From contig NC_132910.1 in the NCBI RefSeq assembly GCF_047675955.1, forward strand, positions 109,847,143-109,911,142: a DNA stretch of 64,000 nucleotides, in the 5' to 3' direction. The DNA comes from Chlorocebus sabaeus. Taxonomy: Eukaryota > Chordata > Mammalia > Primates > Cercopithecidae. Under the pieces are notes generated by a model. That model was given only the letters and a program-made list of their open reading frames with translations, had not been told where the DNA came from and made no database searches. Position numbers and translations under genes: made by a program. Of this stretch, positions 44,501 to 54,840 are shown piece by piece; position 1 is the first letter of the stretch, and each line of letters opens with the position of its first letter.

Positions 44501-45163
44501 AATATACTGATTTCTGTTCAAGAAGTGTTCTAGTCACGAAGACTTGGGATTTTTGTAGTTGCTGTTTGCATTGCAAATTGTTTGGTTTTACCAAGCCAGA
44601 GACCAACCACATATTTAAAGCACAAAAATTTGGAATCCTGAATTTCATTTTGGTTTCTGCTTTAATTTGGTGTTCTAAGTGGGTTCTATATTTGGCACAT
44701 GAAAATTGTTACAGGATATTAATTTTTACTTTTAATCACTTTTTGGTTTTGATTGTTCTTTCCTGTTTTTAATTAGATTTTTAGTAGTAGGAAAAATGGG
44801 TTTGAAGAGTGTGTTCTTAAAAAACACTAATGCATTCTCAGGCTGGAAAAAAAAAAGAAAAAATATTAATGCATTTTAATTTTAATTGTATTATTTATGT
44901 TGCTTATGAAGCACTTCTCTAGCATTTAAATCCCACCTACAGTCTCAAAATGATCTTTTGCTTTATTCCATCTCATCTCCCATTATCATCAAATAATAAA
45001 AAGTATCAAATAATAATAATGGGAAATGGGAATAATAATGAGAATCCCAGTTGTCTTTTGGCACGTCTTGATATACAAAGTGACTGTATAGACTTTTTCT
45101 CTTGCCTCTAGAAGCTTACAATCTAGAAAAGATATACGTGTTCTGATACACAGACAACAAAGA
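44501..45163. other. AT-rich unique sequence
   Basis: No repeat or gene recognised. Confidence 0.5.
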
Positions 45164-45170
45164 CTTAATT

Positions 45171-45480
45171 TTTTTAATTTTTTTTTTTTTTTTTTTTGAG
45201 ATGGTCTCACTCCATTGTTCATGCTAGAAAGCAATGGCACAATCGTGGCTCACTGCTGCCTCCAACTCCTGGGCTCAGATGATCCTCCCACCTCCACCTC
45301 CCTAGTACCCCGGACTACAGGCACAAGTTACCACACCAGGCTAATTTTAAATTTTTTTTTGTAGAGATACGGGTCTCCCTATGCTGCCCAGGCTGCTCTT
45401 GAACTCCTGAACTCAAGCAGTTCTCCTGCCTCGGGTCTCAAAATGCTGAGATTACAGGTATGAGCCACCTCATTGAGCCC
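45171..45480 (-). mobile_element. AluJ SINE, minus strand
   Basis: Diverged full-length antisense AluJ. CTTAATT precedes the T head (45164-45170) and follows the end (45481-45487) as a short TSD. Confidence 0.93.
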
Positions 45481-45706
45481 CTTAATTGATTCTTGAGCTG
45501 ATTCATAAATGGGCAGTAACTTATTGTGACATATAGATTAAAGCAGCACTTCCCATTGTTAACACTTTTGGTATCTCCTTATGATGAGTGCCCCCCACCA
45601 TCTATTTCTATTTCTGTACGTGTATATATATCTATCTATACCTCTTTTTAAAAAAACAACAAAATTGGGCTATCAGGGTAAATTCAGGTGTGAATTATGA
45701 TTTTTT

Positions 45707-46010
45707 CTTTTTTTTTTTTTTTTTCTTTGAGACGGAGTCTCACTCTATCACCCAGGCTGGAGTGCAGTGGCACGATCTTGGCTCATTGCAACCTCCGCCT
45801 CCCAGGTTCAAGTGATTCTCCTGTCTCAGTCTGCCAAGTAGCTGGGATTACAGGCACGCACCATCGCACCTGGCTAATTTTTTGTATTTTTAGTGAAGAT
45901 GAGGTTTTGCCATGTTGGCCAGACTGGTCTTGAACTCCTGACCTCAGGTAATTCACCCACCTCAGCCTCCCAAAGTGCTGGGATTACAGGCATGAGTCAC
46001 CACGCCCAGC
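45707..46010 (-). mobile_element. AluSx-like SINE, minus strand
   Basis: Full-length antisense S-type Alu. Similar 'tgattttttctt' and 'agatttttttctt' flanks are a likely TSD. It faces the Alu at 46082. Confidence 0.95.
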
Positions 46011-46081
46011 AGATTTTTTTCTTACTAAGTATATTGCGAGCAATACTCACGTTATTAAATAATTTTGAGAATGTAATTTTA

Positions 46082-46385
46082 GGCTGGTCATGGTGGCTCA
46101 TGCCTGGAGTCCCAGCACTTTGGGACCCCAGGCGGGAGGATTGGTTGATCTCAAGAGTTCAAGACCAGCCTAGGCAGCACCGGGAGACTCTAGTCTCTAC
46201 AAAAAATACAAAAATTAGCTGGGTGTGGTGGCGCACACCCAACTACTTGGGAGGCTGAGATGAGATCACATGAGCCTGGGAGGCGGAGGCTGCAGTGAGC
46301 CGTGTTTGCTCTGTACTCCACTGCACTCCAACCTGGGTGACAGAGTGAGACCCTGTCTCCAAAAAGAGAGAGAGAAAAACAAAAA
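46082..46385 (+). mobile_element. AluJ SINE, plus strand
   Basis: Diverged AluJ with several deletions and a GAGA/AAAC tail. The TSD GAGAATGTAATTTTA is at 46067-46081 and GAAAATGTGATTTTA at 46386-46400. Confidence 0.94.
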
Positions 46386-46400
46386 GAAAATGTGATTTTA

Positions 46401-46682
46401 AAGCTGTAGAGTATTTTATTCTATTGCTTTAACATAATTTATTTAATAAGTCCTTTCTTGTTGAATATTAAGATTGTAACCACCTTTGCATTATTGTAAA
46501 CAGTGGTGCAGTTAACTCTTACTTATAACTAATTTTTAGAAGTGATATAATGAGTCAAGGAGGGCCTGGAATTCTGTGTACAAATTATTGGGATTTTGAT
46601 TTTCTCATCTGTTCCCATCCAGACTCTGTTGAAACTCAACACTTACTCATTTAATGAACCTGGTTTACGTGAGAGTTCTTTA
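46401..46682. other. AT-rich unique sequence
   Basis: No feature recognised. It resembles worn antisense LINE sequence near 46420-46560, but I cannot assign it. Confidence 0.4.
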
Positions 46683-46697
46683 AAAGTTGTGCTTCTA

Positions 46698-47009
46698 GGC
46701 TGGATGCGGTGGCTCATGCCTGTAATCCCAACACTTTGGGAAGAGGAGGCAGGCAGATCACTTGAGGTCAGGAGTTCGACACCAGCCTGGCCAACATGGC
46801 AAAACCTTATCGCTACTAAGAATACAAAAAAAAAAAAAAAAAAAAAAATCAGGTGGGCGTGGTGGCAGTCGCTTGTAATCCCAGCTACTCTGGAGGCTGA
46901 GGCAGGAGAACCGTTTGAACCTGGGAGGCAGAGGTTGCAGTGAGCTGAGATTGTGCCACTGCACTCCAGCCTGGGTGACAGAGTGAGATTCCATCTCAAA
47001 TAAAAAAAT
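46698..47009 (+). mobile_element. AluS SINE, plus strand, with long A linker
   Basis: S-type Alu whose middle linker has expanded to a run of more than 20 A. The TSD AAAGTTGTGCTTCTA (46683-46697) and AAATGTTTTGCTTCTA (47010-47025) is near-perfect. Confidence 0.95.
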
Positions 47010-47025
47010 AAATGTTTTGCTTCTA

Positions 47026-47442
47026 CTATGAGGAGATAAAACCATAAAGAAAAAAATCAAGCAGAAAAATGAATAAATCTAACAATTCCCCTTTTTTTTT
47101 TCTCTCTCTCTCTGTGTGTGTATATATGTGTGTGTGTGTTTTGAACCTGAACGACAGAAGGGTTTATCAAATATGAGCCTGGAAAAGCTGAATGGACTGA
47201 AGACTGGGAATAGGAGGTTAAGAAAGGCATTTGGTGACAAGCTGGGAGTGCTGAAATATTATCTTCAAATAAATATTAAGCGATTTTAGAAAAAAAGATG
47301 TTCAATTACATTTTCACTAATGTAATTAATCTGATCATAATTAGAAACTACATTGCAAAAACCATCCTGGTTATATTGGCAGGTAAATAATCAATTCAAT
47401 TCAACTGCTTACCTATTTCTTATGTTTGAAATTAAACTATTG
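47026..47442. other. AT-rich sequence with a short TC/TG tract
   Basis: Small TC and TG arrays lie at 47100-47138. No gene recognised. Confidence 0.5.
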
Positions 47443-47578
47443 GGGCTAGGTGTGGTGGCTCATGTCTGTAATCCCAGCACTTTGGGAAGCTGAGGCAGGA
47501 AGATGGCTTGAGCCCAGACTGGTCTCAAATTCCACAATGAGATGCCATCTCTACAAAAAACACACACATACAAAAAGA
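47443..47578 (+). mobile_element. Left Alu monomer, plus strand
   Basis: Only left-monomer sequence, with 'gaggcaggaagatggcttgagccc' running to 'atctctacaaaaaaca' and a short CA/A tail. About 135 bp, FLAM or AluJ-left type. GAAATTAA and GAAATTTAA flank it. Confidence 0.85.
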
Positions 47579-47763
47579 AATTTAAGTTTTGGATTTCTCC
47601 AGTCTGCTTGGTTTGTTTTAACGCCTGACAGCATAATCAGAGCTGAGTTTATTGGCTCCTAATATTTTATTAGATTTCTATTTAAATGTAGGTTTTGGTG
47701 TTTATTAATCATTTGGGAGATAGATTCACAATGGTGCAATTTTCTCGTTTAAAATGTATGCTT

Positions 47764-48048
47764 GGCCAGGTGCGCTGGCTCACGCCTAGACTCTCAGCAC
47801 TTTGGGAGGCCAAGGCGGGTGGATTACCTGAGGTCGGGAATTCAAGACCAGGCTGACCAACATGGAGAAAGCCCCCATCTCTACTAAAAATACAAAATTA
47901 GCTGGGCGTAGTGGCGCATGCCTGTACTTGGGAGGCTGAGGCAGGAGAATCGCTTGAACACGGGAAGCAGAGGTTGCAGTAAGCCAAGATCACGCCATTG
48001 CACTCCAGCCTGGGGAACAAGAGAGAAACTCCATCTCAAAAAAAAAAA
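47764..48048 (+). mobile_element. AluS SINE, plus strand
   Basis: S-type Alu missing about 15 bases at the start of the right monomer. The TSD AAAATGTATGCTT (47751-47763) recurs as AAAAGTATGCTT (48049-48060). Confidence 0.95.
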
Positions 48049-48060
48049 AAAAGTATGCTT

Positions 48061-48573
48061 AACTCTTGTCAAAGTTAACACATGTTAGGTGTGCACATCA
48101 AAGTAAAACTATGAATACGCCATGCCTTGGGAGATTAAATGCTGCCAATTTCTCACTGTCAGAAATTGCCTTATTTCTTTCACATTTCACTAATTCAGTT
48201 GAATCCCTTGTGTATCCTAGTCATACATTATTATGTAATTTTTAGGGTAAAAATGCTCTGTTCTTCCAGAAATCATCTTTTCTGAAGATTCATTTAACTT
48301 TGTTTAAAACCATAGCCTTGAGGAGCAGTCATATTTTGAAAATATGTCAGTTTTGCCATACCCATCATCCTTTTCATTTCTGGAGAAACTATGAAAACTA
48401 GGACAAGTTGATTTTAATTAATATTCTCATAATTCTCTCTAGAGTGAATTGTAATTTCCATTACTTCAAAAATGCTTCTAGAACCCCAGGAGACAACATT
48501 CCCCAGCTTAACTAAAGAGTTACAAGTAGGTATAGTAAATATTAGTATGGTATTGTGATTTAAGAAAATTGTT
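48061..48573. other. AT-rich unique sequence
   Basis: No feature recognised. Confidence 0.5.
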
Positions 48574-48879
48574 GGCCAGGCAAGGTAGCTCATGCCTATA
48601 ATCCCAGCACTTTGGGAAGCCAAGGCTGGTGGATCACTTGAGCTCAGGACTTCAAGACCAGCTGCACCAACATGGTAAAACCCTGTCTCTACTAAAAATC
48701 CACACACACACAAAATTAGCTGGGGATCGTTGTGCATGCCTGTAATCCCAGCTACTGGGGAGGCTGAGGCAGAAGAATCGCTTGAACCAGAAAGTCAGAG
48801 GTTGCAGTGAGCCAAGATCGTGCCACTGCACTCCAGTCTGGCAACAGAGCAAGACTCCATCTGAAAACAAAAACAAAAC
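48574..48879 (+). mobile_element. AluS SINE, plus strand
   Basis: Full-length, moderately diverged S-type Alu with a CA array in its middle linker and an AAAAC tail. Confidence 0.94.
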
Positions 48880-49540
48880 CTAAGGATTAGGTCCTGTTAC
48901 ATGTTGCGTTTTATGAATTTGTTAGCAATCTACAAATTTAATAATACGAATGCGGATGGGTTATCCTTTTGTATGAGATAAGGAAGTGTATTTAGAGAAC
49001 AGGTACAGTTACAAAAGTTACTGTACTACCTCTGTAGAGCATAGAGCAATCATTTAATTTGGTTATATGTAGGGCAAAGCTATCACATGTATTTGTGTTA
49101 GGAAAAAAAAAAACAAAACAAGAAAAACTTCCTGCAATCATGGAAACCAGAATAAGGCCTGATACCTGAGTGTTAAACAGGTTTGCAATCACCCTGAGTA
49201 ATCTAGCAAACAATCCACCACCCATCCTGTTATATAAGGAATCATAGTTTTTTTTTTAAAGGATACATTTAAATTTAGACAGTTTTTTGGTGATGCACTC
49301 TTGCAAAGTGGTCCTTGAATAAGAAAAGGTGACTTATCACAGTCACAGCACACAGCCATTGTTCCTGGTTGCACACGTTGTTCCTGGTTGGGGCAGGTGC
49401 CCCCAAATCATGCTGGATTGTCTTTCCATGGTCCCCTCACAGCTGACCAGGCCTGGATATAGACTCTTAGAAATCGTAAATGCTGATAAAATTATGGTGC
49501 AGTACTCCCATATTCAATTCTCAATAAAACAATGCTGATT
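48880..49540. other. Unique sequence
   Basis: No repeat or gene recognised. Confidence 0.5.
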
Positions 49541-49832
49541 TTTTTTTTTTTTTTTTTAGATGGAGTCTCACTCTGTCGTGCAGTGGTGCGACCTCAGTTC
49601 ACTGCAACCTCTGCCTCCCATCTGCAACCAATCAAGTGATTTTCCTGCCTCAGCCTCCCAAGTAACTGGGATTACAGCATGCACCACCACGCCCGGCTAA
49701 TTTTTATATTTTTAGTAGAGGTGGGGTTTCACCATGTTGCCCAGGCTGGTCTCAAACTCCTGACCTCAGGTGGTCCACTCACCTTGGCCTTCCAAAGTGC
49801 TGGGATTACAGGTGTGAGCCACTGTGTCCAGT
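49541..49832 (-). mobile_element. AluS SINE, minus strand
   Basis: Antisense S-type Alu. The right monomer has lost about 12 bases ('ctgtcgtgcagtgg') and gained a small insert ('ccatctgcaaccaatcaag'). Probable diverged TSD: AAAACAATGCTGATTT and CAAATAATGCGAATTT. Confidence 0.93.
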
Positions 49833-50047
49833 CAAATAATGCGAATTTGTATGGTAGAGTCCAACAACTTCTGATTTTTCTTTTAATGATATTTAATTAT
49901 TTCATTGAATTTCTTAGGAACTGTACTGTTACTATGATTAGATAAAAAATGTTTTCATAAGTAGGAAGTACATGCTGAAATATTTTGAGGTTTAGTGTCA
50001 GGATGTTTGGAACTTCCAAATTTTTTAGCAAAAAAACCCTATGTGTA

Positions 50048-50082
50048 TACACACACACATACACACATACACACACACACAC

Positions 50083-50119
<37 letters not shown>
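50048..50119. repeat. Compound (CA)n(GA)n microsatellite
   Basis: An alternating CA/TA array about 36 bases long passes directly into a GA array of similar length. It is not attached to a recognisable retroelement tail. Confidence 0.96.
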
Positions 50120-50122
<3 letters not shown>

Positions 50123-50310
50123 AACAACAGACAGAAAGACAAAGAAAGACAGAGATGGGCACAGACAGAGACAGAGAGATGGACCAAAATATATACGATT
50201 TTTTTTTTTCAAATTTTCTGTAGGGGGGAAAAACCACATAATCGCTAAAATTAGAATGCCAACTATCAAAAGAAGCATAGTTGATAAGTATTTTGTGTAA
50301 ATTTATGTAT

Positions 50311-50610
50311 TTTTTTTTTTGAGGCAGGATCCTCCTCTGTCGCCCAGACTGGAGGGCAGTGATGTGACCACTGCATGCTGCTCACTGCAGCCTCAACCTC
50401 CCAGGCTCAGGCAATCCTCCAACCTAAGTCCCCCAAGTATCTGGGACTACAGACATGCACCACTATGCCTGGCTAATTTTTTTTTTTTAATGGAATCGGG
50501 GGGTCTAATTATATAGCCCAGGCTGGTCTCAAACTCCTGGGCTCAAGCAATCCTCCTGCCTTGGCTTCCCAAAGTGTTTGGATTACAAGCCTGAGCCACT
50601 GCGCCTGGCC
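50311..50610 (-). mobile_element. AluJ SINE, minus strand
   Basis: Full-length antisense AluJ from a T11 head to 'gcgcctggcc', with a T11 middle linker. Confidence 0.94.
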
Positions 50611-51399
50611 AAATCACTCATTTTAGATAAATGGATTTACAAACACACACAGACATAAATTCAATCAACCTCAAAAGTCACTGGACGAATGCCAATTACT
50701 TTCTAAAGAAGTCCAACCTTTAAAAACAAACTAGTTCCTTTTGATGAATTTTTTCTTCTACAACTTTAGCCTTCTACCAACTCAGAACCTAAGAATCAAT
50801 AAAGCAATATTTCTTATACTGCCTTAATCAAAAATAGATATTTTCTTCTTTTTTTCATCCAATTAGTACAATTTATTGACTGTCTGTTTATGCCAGGGCT
50901 AGTGATGGGCTCTGAATATGCAAAAATAAAAAGACAAGGGCCCTGTCCTCAAGTTCACAGTCAATTGGTGAGGCAGATTTTTGACACATAATTAGAGTAT
51001 GATGTAAAAAGTATTATAATAAATGTATGTGTAAGTTACTATGGGATCATGGTTTAAGAAGCCTTAATTTATCTGATGAGAAAGGGAGGAGATGATAAAT
51101 TAGGTTATAATGATACAATAATAAGTAATAATGGCAACAACAACAATAATAACAGTGGTCATACACCAGGCAAGTCCTAAATACAATAGTTATAGAGGGG
51201 TAGGTAAGGGTTGACAGTTGGCATAAGCCAATACAAATTACCAGATAGGGAAGAGGCCCAGGATATGGCAATACAAATCTTGGGTAAAAAAATGCTAGCA
51301 AGTCTACCTGGCTAGAACATTTTTGCCATTGCCACAAACTCCATTCACATGTATTTCTCATATGTCATCTAGCTAATATTGCCTCCACCCGAAAGAGGC

Positions 51400-51500
51400 T
51401 TTGAGGCTCACAGGAGGTGGGTATGCCATTTGCCTCTGGATAAACAGCTGGTGTGTGGCAACACAAAATTTAGGTTAGAACTCAGGTGTCTCAGACATTT
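51400..51500 (-). mobile_element. Possible MIR remnant, minus strand
   Basis: Words such as 'ggataaacagctggtgtgtgg' and 'taggttagaactcagg' sit as in the latter half of an antisense MIR. Very worn. Confidence 0.4.
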
Positions 51501-51580
51501 GCTCCATTTAGTATGTAACGTCACCTGCCCACAGACCTTTGCTCAGGAGAGTCTTTAATAAAAAAGGAGTGGGAAGTTCA

Positions 51581-51713
51581 GCATCAGGGCTTGTACCTGT
51601 AATCGCAGCTACTTGGGAGACTGAGGCAGGAGGGTCTTTTGAGCTCAGAAGTTTGAGGCCAACCTGGGTAGCACAGCAAGATCGTCTTAAAAAAAAAAAA
51701 AAAGGTGGAATTG
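51581..51713 (+). mobile_element. 5'-truncated Alu right monomer, plus strand
   Basis: Starts near 'cttgtacctgtaatcgcagc' and ends in an A15 run. The TSD GGAGTGGGAAGTTCA (51566-51580) and GGAGTAGGAATTTCA (51714-51728) differs at two positions. Confidence 0.9.
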
Positions 51714-52238
51714 GGAGTAGGAATTTCACAGGTGAACCAAGGAGAAAAGAGAACTGTAGTCAGGAGGTGCATATGTAAGGCATTAAGGAATTAGAGAGTT
51801 TGGCAAATACTCCTAGGCTCAATTAATTATTAGGCATAATTGGGGTAGAAGGTATTAGAAGAAAAAACTAGATAGTCCTACCTGGGCCGGAACACAGGAC
51901 TCTCGAATATTGTGCAAAGGCAATTGTATTTTATGGAGTAAGCACTGGAAAACCACTGAAAGACCTTAAGCTTTGGAATTCCATGATCAGATTTGGGTTT
52001 TAGAAAGATGACTGTGCAAAGGCCAGGCAGACTCTAACAAGAAGGGAGTCAGCCAAAGGCAAGGGCCAAGCAGGGGTTGAGCCTGCTCTGTGACTGGAGG
52101 CACCTGGCAGGATAAAAACGTCTTACCCTTTGCCTGTATTCTCTACATAATTTACAGTCCTTCTTTCAACATGGCAAAAGGTATCATTTTTCCAAAATAA
52201 TCATAAAAACCATCATGCCAACATGTTATTTTAAAACT

Positions 52239-52436
52239 GTGGTGGCACATGCCTGTAGTCCCAGCTACTCAGGAGGCTGAGGTGGGAGGATTGCTTGAGT
52301 CCAGGAGGTTGAGACTGCAGTGAACTGTGATCACATCACTGCACTCAGCCTGGGCAAAAGAGCTAGACCCTGTCTCCAAAAAATAAAACAAAATAAAATA
52401 ATAAAATAACATAAATAAAATAAATAACAACATAAT
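52239..52436 (+). mobile_element. 5'-truncated AluJ right monomer, plus strand
   Basis: Begins at 'gtggtggcacatgcctg', with a J-type body and a long tail of AAAAT/AAATA units (52377-52436). Confidence 0.9.
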
Positions 52437-52821
52437 TTATTTAAAAGGTACCATTTTTGCAAATGGTGCCCAGGGAAACAATGGTTTCCTCTACTACTTC
52501 CAGCAATGCTTCTCCTTAAATGGCATTTTGGAGGGATTAAAGACAGAAAATAAGGTTTAGGAGAAACAGTACCTGAACTAGGTCAATGACAGTAGGAATG
52601 GTGGTGGGGAGGATTGGCTATGTGATTCAACATTACTTGATAACTGACTACGGGACCAAAAGTGAGAAAGCATATCAAAGATGACTCCTGGTTTTGCCTG
52701 AGCAACTGGGTAGATGGTGGTGTAAGATATGGGAATATTTGGAGAGAAGATTTTGGAAGACAGATGCTGAGTTTAAATTTGAACATGTTAATTTTGCATT
52801 TGGATGCCAAAATTGTTTCAG

Positions 52822-53098
52822 CACCACATATCAAAAGATTGTCCTTCCTCTACTGCATCTTTCTAGGAAATCAGTTGACCATATTTCTGTGGGTCTATTT
52901 CTGGCCTTTCTATTCTTCTATAAATACAGAAGTCTGGAGGTCTGGGGTGTCATTTAGGACAAAATTCAGGTTTAGTGTAGTTTCATTGGTCTATGAGTCT
53001 ATCATTTTGCTAATAATGCACTGTCTTGATGAGTGTAGCTTTATAGTAAATCTTGAAGTGGGGTGATGTGGATCCTTCAACTTCATTATTTTTCTATC
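52822..53098 (-). mobile_element. Older L1 ORF2 fragment, minus strand, part 1
   Basis: Antisense L1: 'caccacatatcaaaagattg', 'aaatcagttgaccatatttc', 'tttctgtgggtctatttctgg', 'ttcattggtctatgagtc' and 'agctttatagtaaatcttga'. A 60-bp foreign segment (52921-52980) splits it. The L1 interrupts the L2-like repeat between 'gaacatgttaatttt' and 'gattttgagatgcctg'. Confidence 0.85.
52921..52980. repeat. 60-bp segment copied from 53587-53646
   Basis: This stretch inside the L1 fragment matches 53587-53646 at 57 of 60 positions in the same orientation. The L1 antisense pattern breaks off before it and resumes right after it, so it is an insertion within L1. Confidence 0.9.
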
Positions 53099-53111
53099 AA
53101 AAGTGTTTTGC

Positions 53112-53269
53112 TGGGGGAAGGAAAGGAGCGGGGAAGGGTTGAAAACTAACTGTTGGGCACTAAGCTCAGCGCCTGGGTGATGGGATCATTGATACCCAAA
53201 CCTCAGCATCATGCAGGTAACAGACTGGCACATGTACCCCCTGAATCTAAAAGAAAAGTTGAAAAAGAG
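53112..53269 (+). mobile_element. Short 5'-truncated L1 3' end, plus strand, nested in older L1
   Basis: L1 3'UTR: 'aactaactgttgggcac', 'ctcagcgcctgggtgatgg', 'atcattgatacccaaacc', 'aacagactggcacatgtacc' and a decayed A tail. The 13-bp TSD AAAAGTGTTTTGC (53099-53111) and AAAAATGTTTTGC (53270-53282) has one difference. It lies opposite to the L1 it interrupts. Confidence 0.94.
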
Positions 53270-53282
53270 AAAAATGTTTTGC

Positions 53283-53540
53283 CCTTCCACATGAATTTGA
53301 CAATTGGCTTGCTAATATCTATAAAGAAACTTACTAGAAGCGTTGATTTGATAAATCAAATTGCAGAAAACTGACATCTTAATAATACTGAGTCTTCTAA
53401 CCCATGAATGTGGTATATTTTTCCATTTACTCAGACATTTTAAATTTCTTTATAAGGGTTTTATAGTCTTCTGAATACGGATCATGTATTTATTTTGTTA
53501 TATGTATCCCTAAGTACTTCATTTGTTTTTGCTGGAGTTT
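53283..53540 (-). mobile_element. Older L1 ORF2 fragment, minus strand, part 2
   Basis: Continues part 1: 'acatgaatttgacaattggc', 'tcttaataatactgagtctt', 'aacccatgaatgtggtatat', 'gggttttatagtcttctgaa' and 'tatccctaagtacttcattt', in L1 antisense order. Confidence 0.85.
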
Positions 53541-53660
53541 TTGATTTTGAGATGCCTGTGTATGTCTATGTGCAGATGTGGGAAAATAAATACAGAAGTC
53601 TAGAGGTCTGGGGTGTCATTTAGGATAAAATTCACGTTTAGTGTAGTCACATTTCTCAGA
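53541..53660 (-). mobile_element. Continuation of the L2-like block
   Basis: 'gattttgagatgcctgtg' and 'tgtgcagatgtgggaaa' followed by 'gaagtctagaggtctggggtg' resume the ancient repeat after the L1. This segment is the likely source of the copied 60 bases at 52921. Confidence 0.5.
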
Positions 53661-53844
53661 ACGTGTCAGAGTTTTCAAGGACAAAAAACAGAGAAGAAAA
53701 TAGTCCTGAGGACTAAGTCACCTTAATCACCAAATCACCAACAAACGGTTAATTATGGCACTTGATGTTCTAAGTTTAAGAAATGAGTCAAGGAAGACCC
53801 AAGAACCCCCATAATGAGATGGCACCAAAGAGTATGTGTCTAGA

Positions 53845-54010
53845 TCCTGACTCCGGGAACACGCTAAGTCTCTGTTCTCATATTTGTAAAACAGGTATAG
53901 TAATAGTGCGCATCTTATAGGGTTGTTGGAAGATTAAGTAAGACAATCACATGGAGGACTTGGAACAATGCTTGGCATATAGTGAGCACTCAACATCTGT
54001 CAGTCATTCT
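53845..54010 (+). mobile_element. MIR SINE, plus strand
   Basis: 'gtctctgttctcatatttgt', 'aaaacaggtatagtaatag', 'ttatagggttgttggaagatt' and 'caatgcttggcatatagtg', 'agcactcaacatctgtc' follow the MIR core in order. Confidence 0.9.
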
Positions 54011-54219
54011 TACCAGTTGTATAAATTACTTTCTGGGAGCTTACTGTGGGAAGCTCTTGGAAAAAAGTCATGATTTTTAAGATTCCTGGTATTTTCTGGT
54101 AATGACTGTTGATTTTCACAAGAAAAACTGGGATTCACTACTAAAATAATTTTTCTCACATGAGATATGCCCAGGCCTGGGTACAAAGATAAACTGCATA
54201 TAATAAAAAGTTTGTTGTT

Positions 54220-54521
54220 TGGTGCAGTGGCTCATGCCTTTAATCCAAGCACTTTGGGAGGCCAAGGCAGGAGGCTCACTGGAGCCCAGGAATTTGACAC
54301 AAGCTTGGGCAACATAGTGAGATCTATGTCTACAAAAATAAAATAAAAACAAAAAATTAGCCACACATAGTGTCGCATGCCTGTAGTCCCAGCTACTTGG
54401 GAGGCTGAGGCAGGAGGACTGCTTAAGCCCAGGAGGTCAAGGCTGCGGTGAGCCATGGTCACACCACTGCATTCCAGCCTGGGCCACAGAGTGAGACCCT
54501 GCTGCAAACTAAATAAATCAA
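54220..54521 (+). mobile_element. AluJ SINE, plus strand
   Basis: Full-length, diverged AluJ with an A-rich linker and an AAAT tail. Confidence 0.94.
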
Positions 54522-54574
54522 TTGTAACATCTGGAATTCTCTGCTAAAAGCTCTTCCTTTAGAAACCATGCCGG

Positions 54575-54840
54575 CTTGCATTTTTTAAAAAATTAATACA
54601 TAATTATTGTATATACACAGATGGAATACATGTGATATTTTGATACATCCATTTAATGAGTAACAATAAATCCGAGTATTTAGGATAATCATCACCTCAT
54701 TCACTCATTATTTCTTTGTGTCAGGAATATTTCAAATCTTCTAGATATTTTGAAATATATAATAAATTGTTGTTAACTGTAGTCAACTTACCATACCATC
54801 AAACACTAGAACTTATTTCTTCTAACCGTATGTAATTTAT
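54575..54840 (-). mobile_element. L1M 3' end, minus strand, part 1
   Basis: Antisense L1M 3'UTR: 'ttaatacataattattgt', 'gatattttgatacatcc', 'ataatcatcacctcattc', 'ttgaaatatataataaattg' and 'ttgttaactgtagtcaac'. The Alu at 54841 interrupts it and it resumes at 55261. Confidence 0.85.

Larger units (their letters stand above)
50860..52821 (-). mobile_element. Ancient L2-like LINE block, minus strand, interrupted
   Basis: Begins with an antisense L2 terminus ('caatttattgactgtctg', 'tgccagggctagtgatggg', 'gccctgtcctcaagttcac'). Worn blocks continue at 51890-52080 ('aagcactggaaaaccactg', 'ccatgatcagatttggg') and 52560-52810 ('tgactcctggttttgcctg', 'gagcaactgggtagatgg', 'tttgaacatgttaatttt'). Two Alu monomers and a MIR-like piece interrupt it, and it continues beyond the L1 at 53540. 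Family call tentative. Confidence 0.5.

Noticed and set aside
50039..50300. Several overlapping frames rich in Ser/Leu or Arg/Glu repeats
   Set aside because: Translations of the CA/GA microsatellite, not proteins.
52662..53066. Plus-strand open frame of 134 codons
   Set aside because: It covers the L2-like block, the copied 60-bp segment and antisense L1. The reading frame is incidental.
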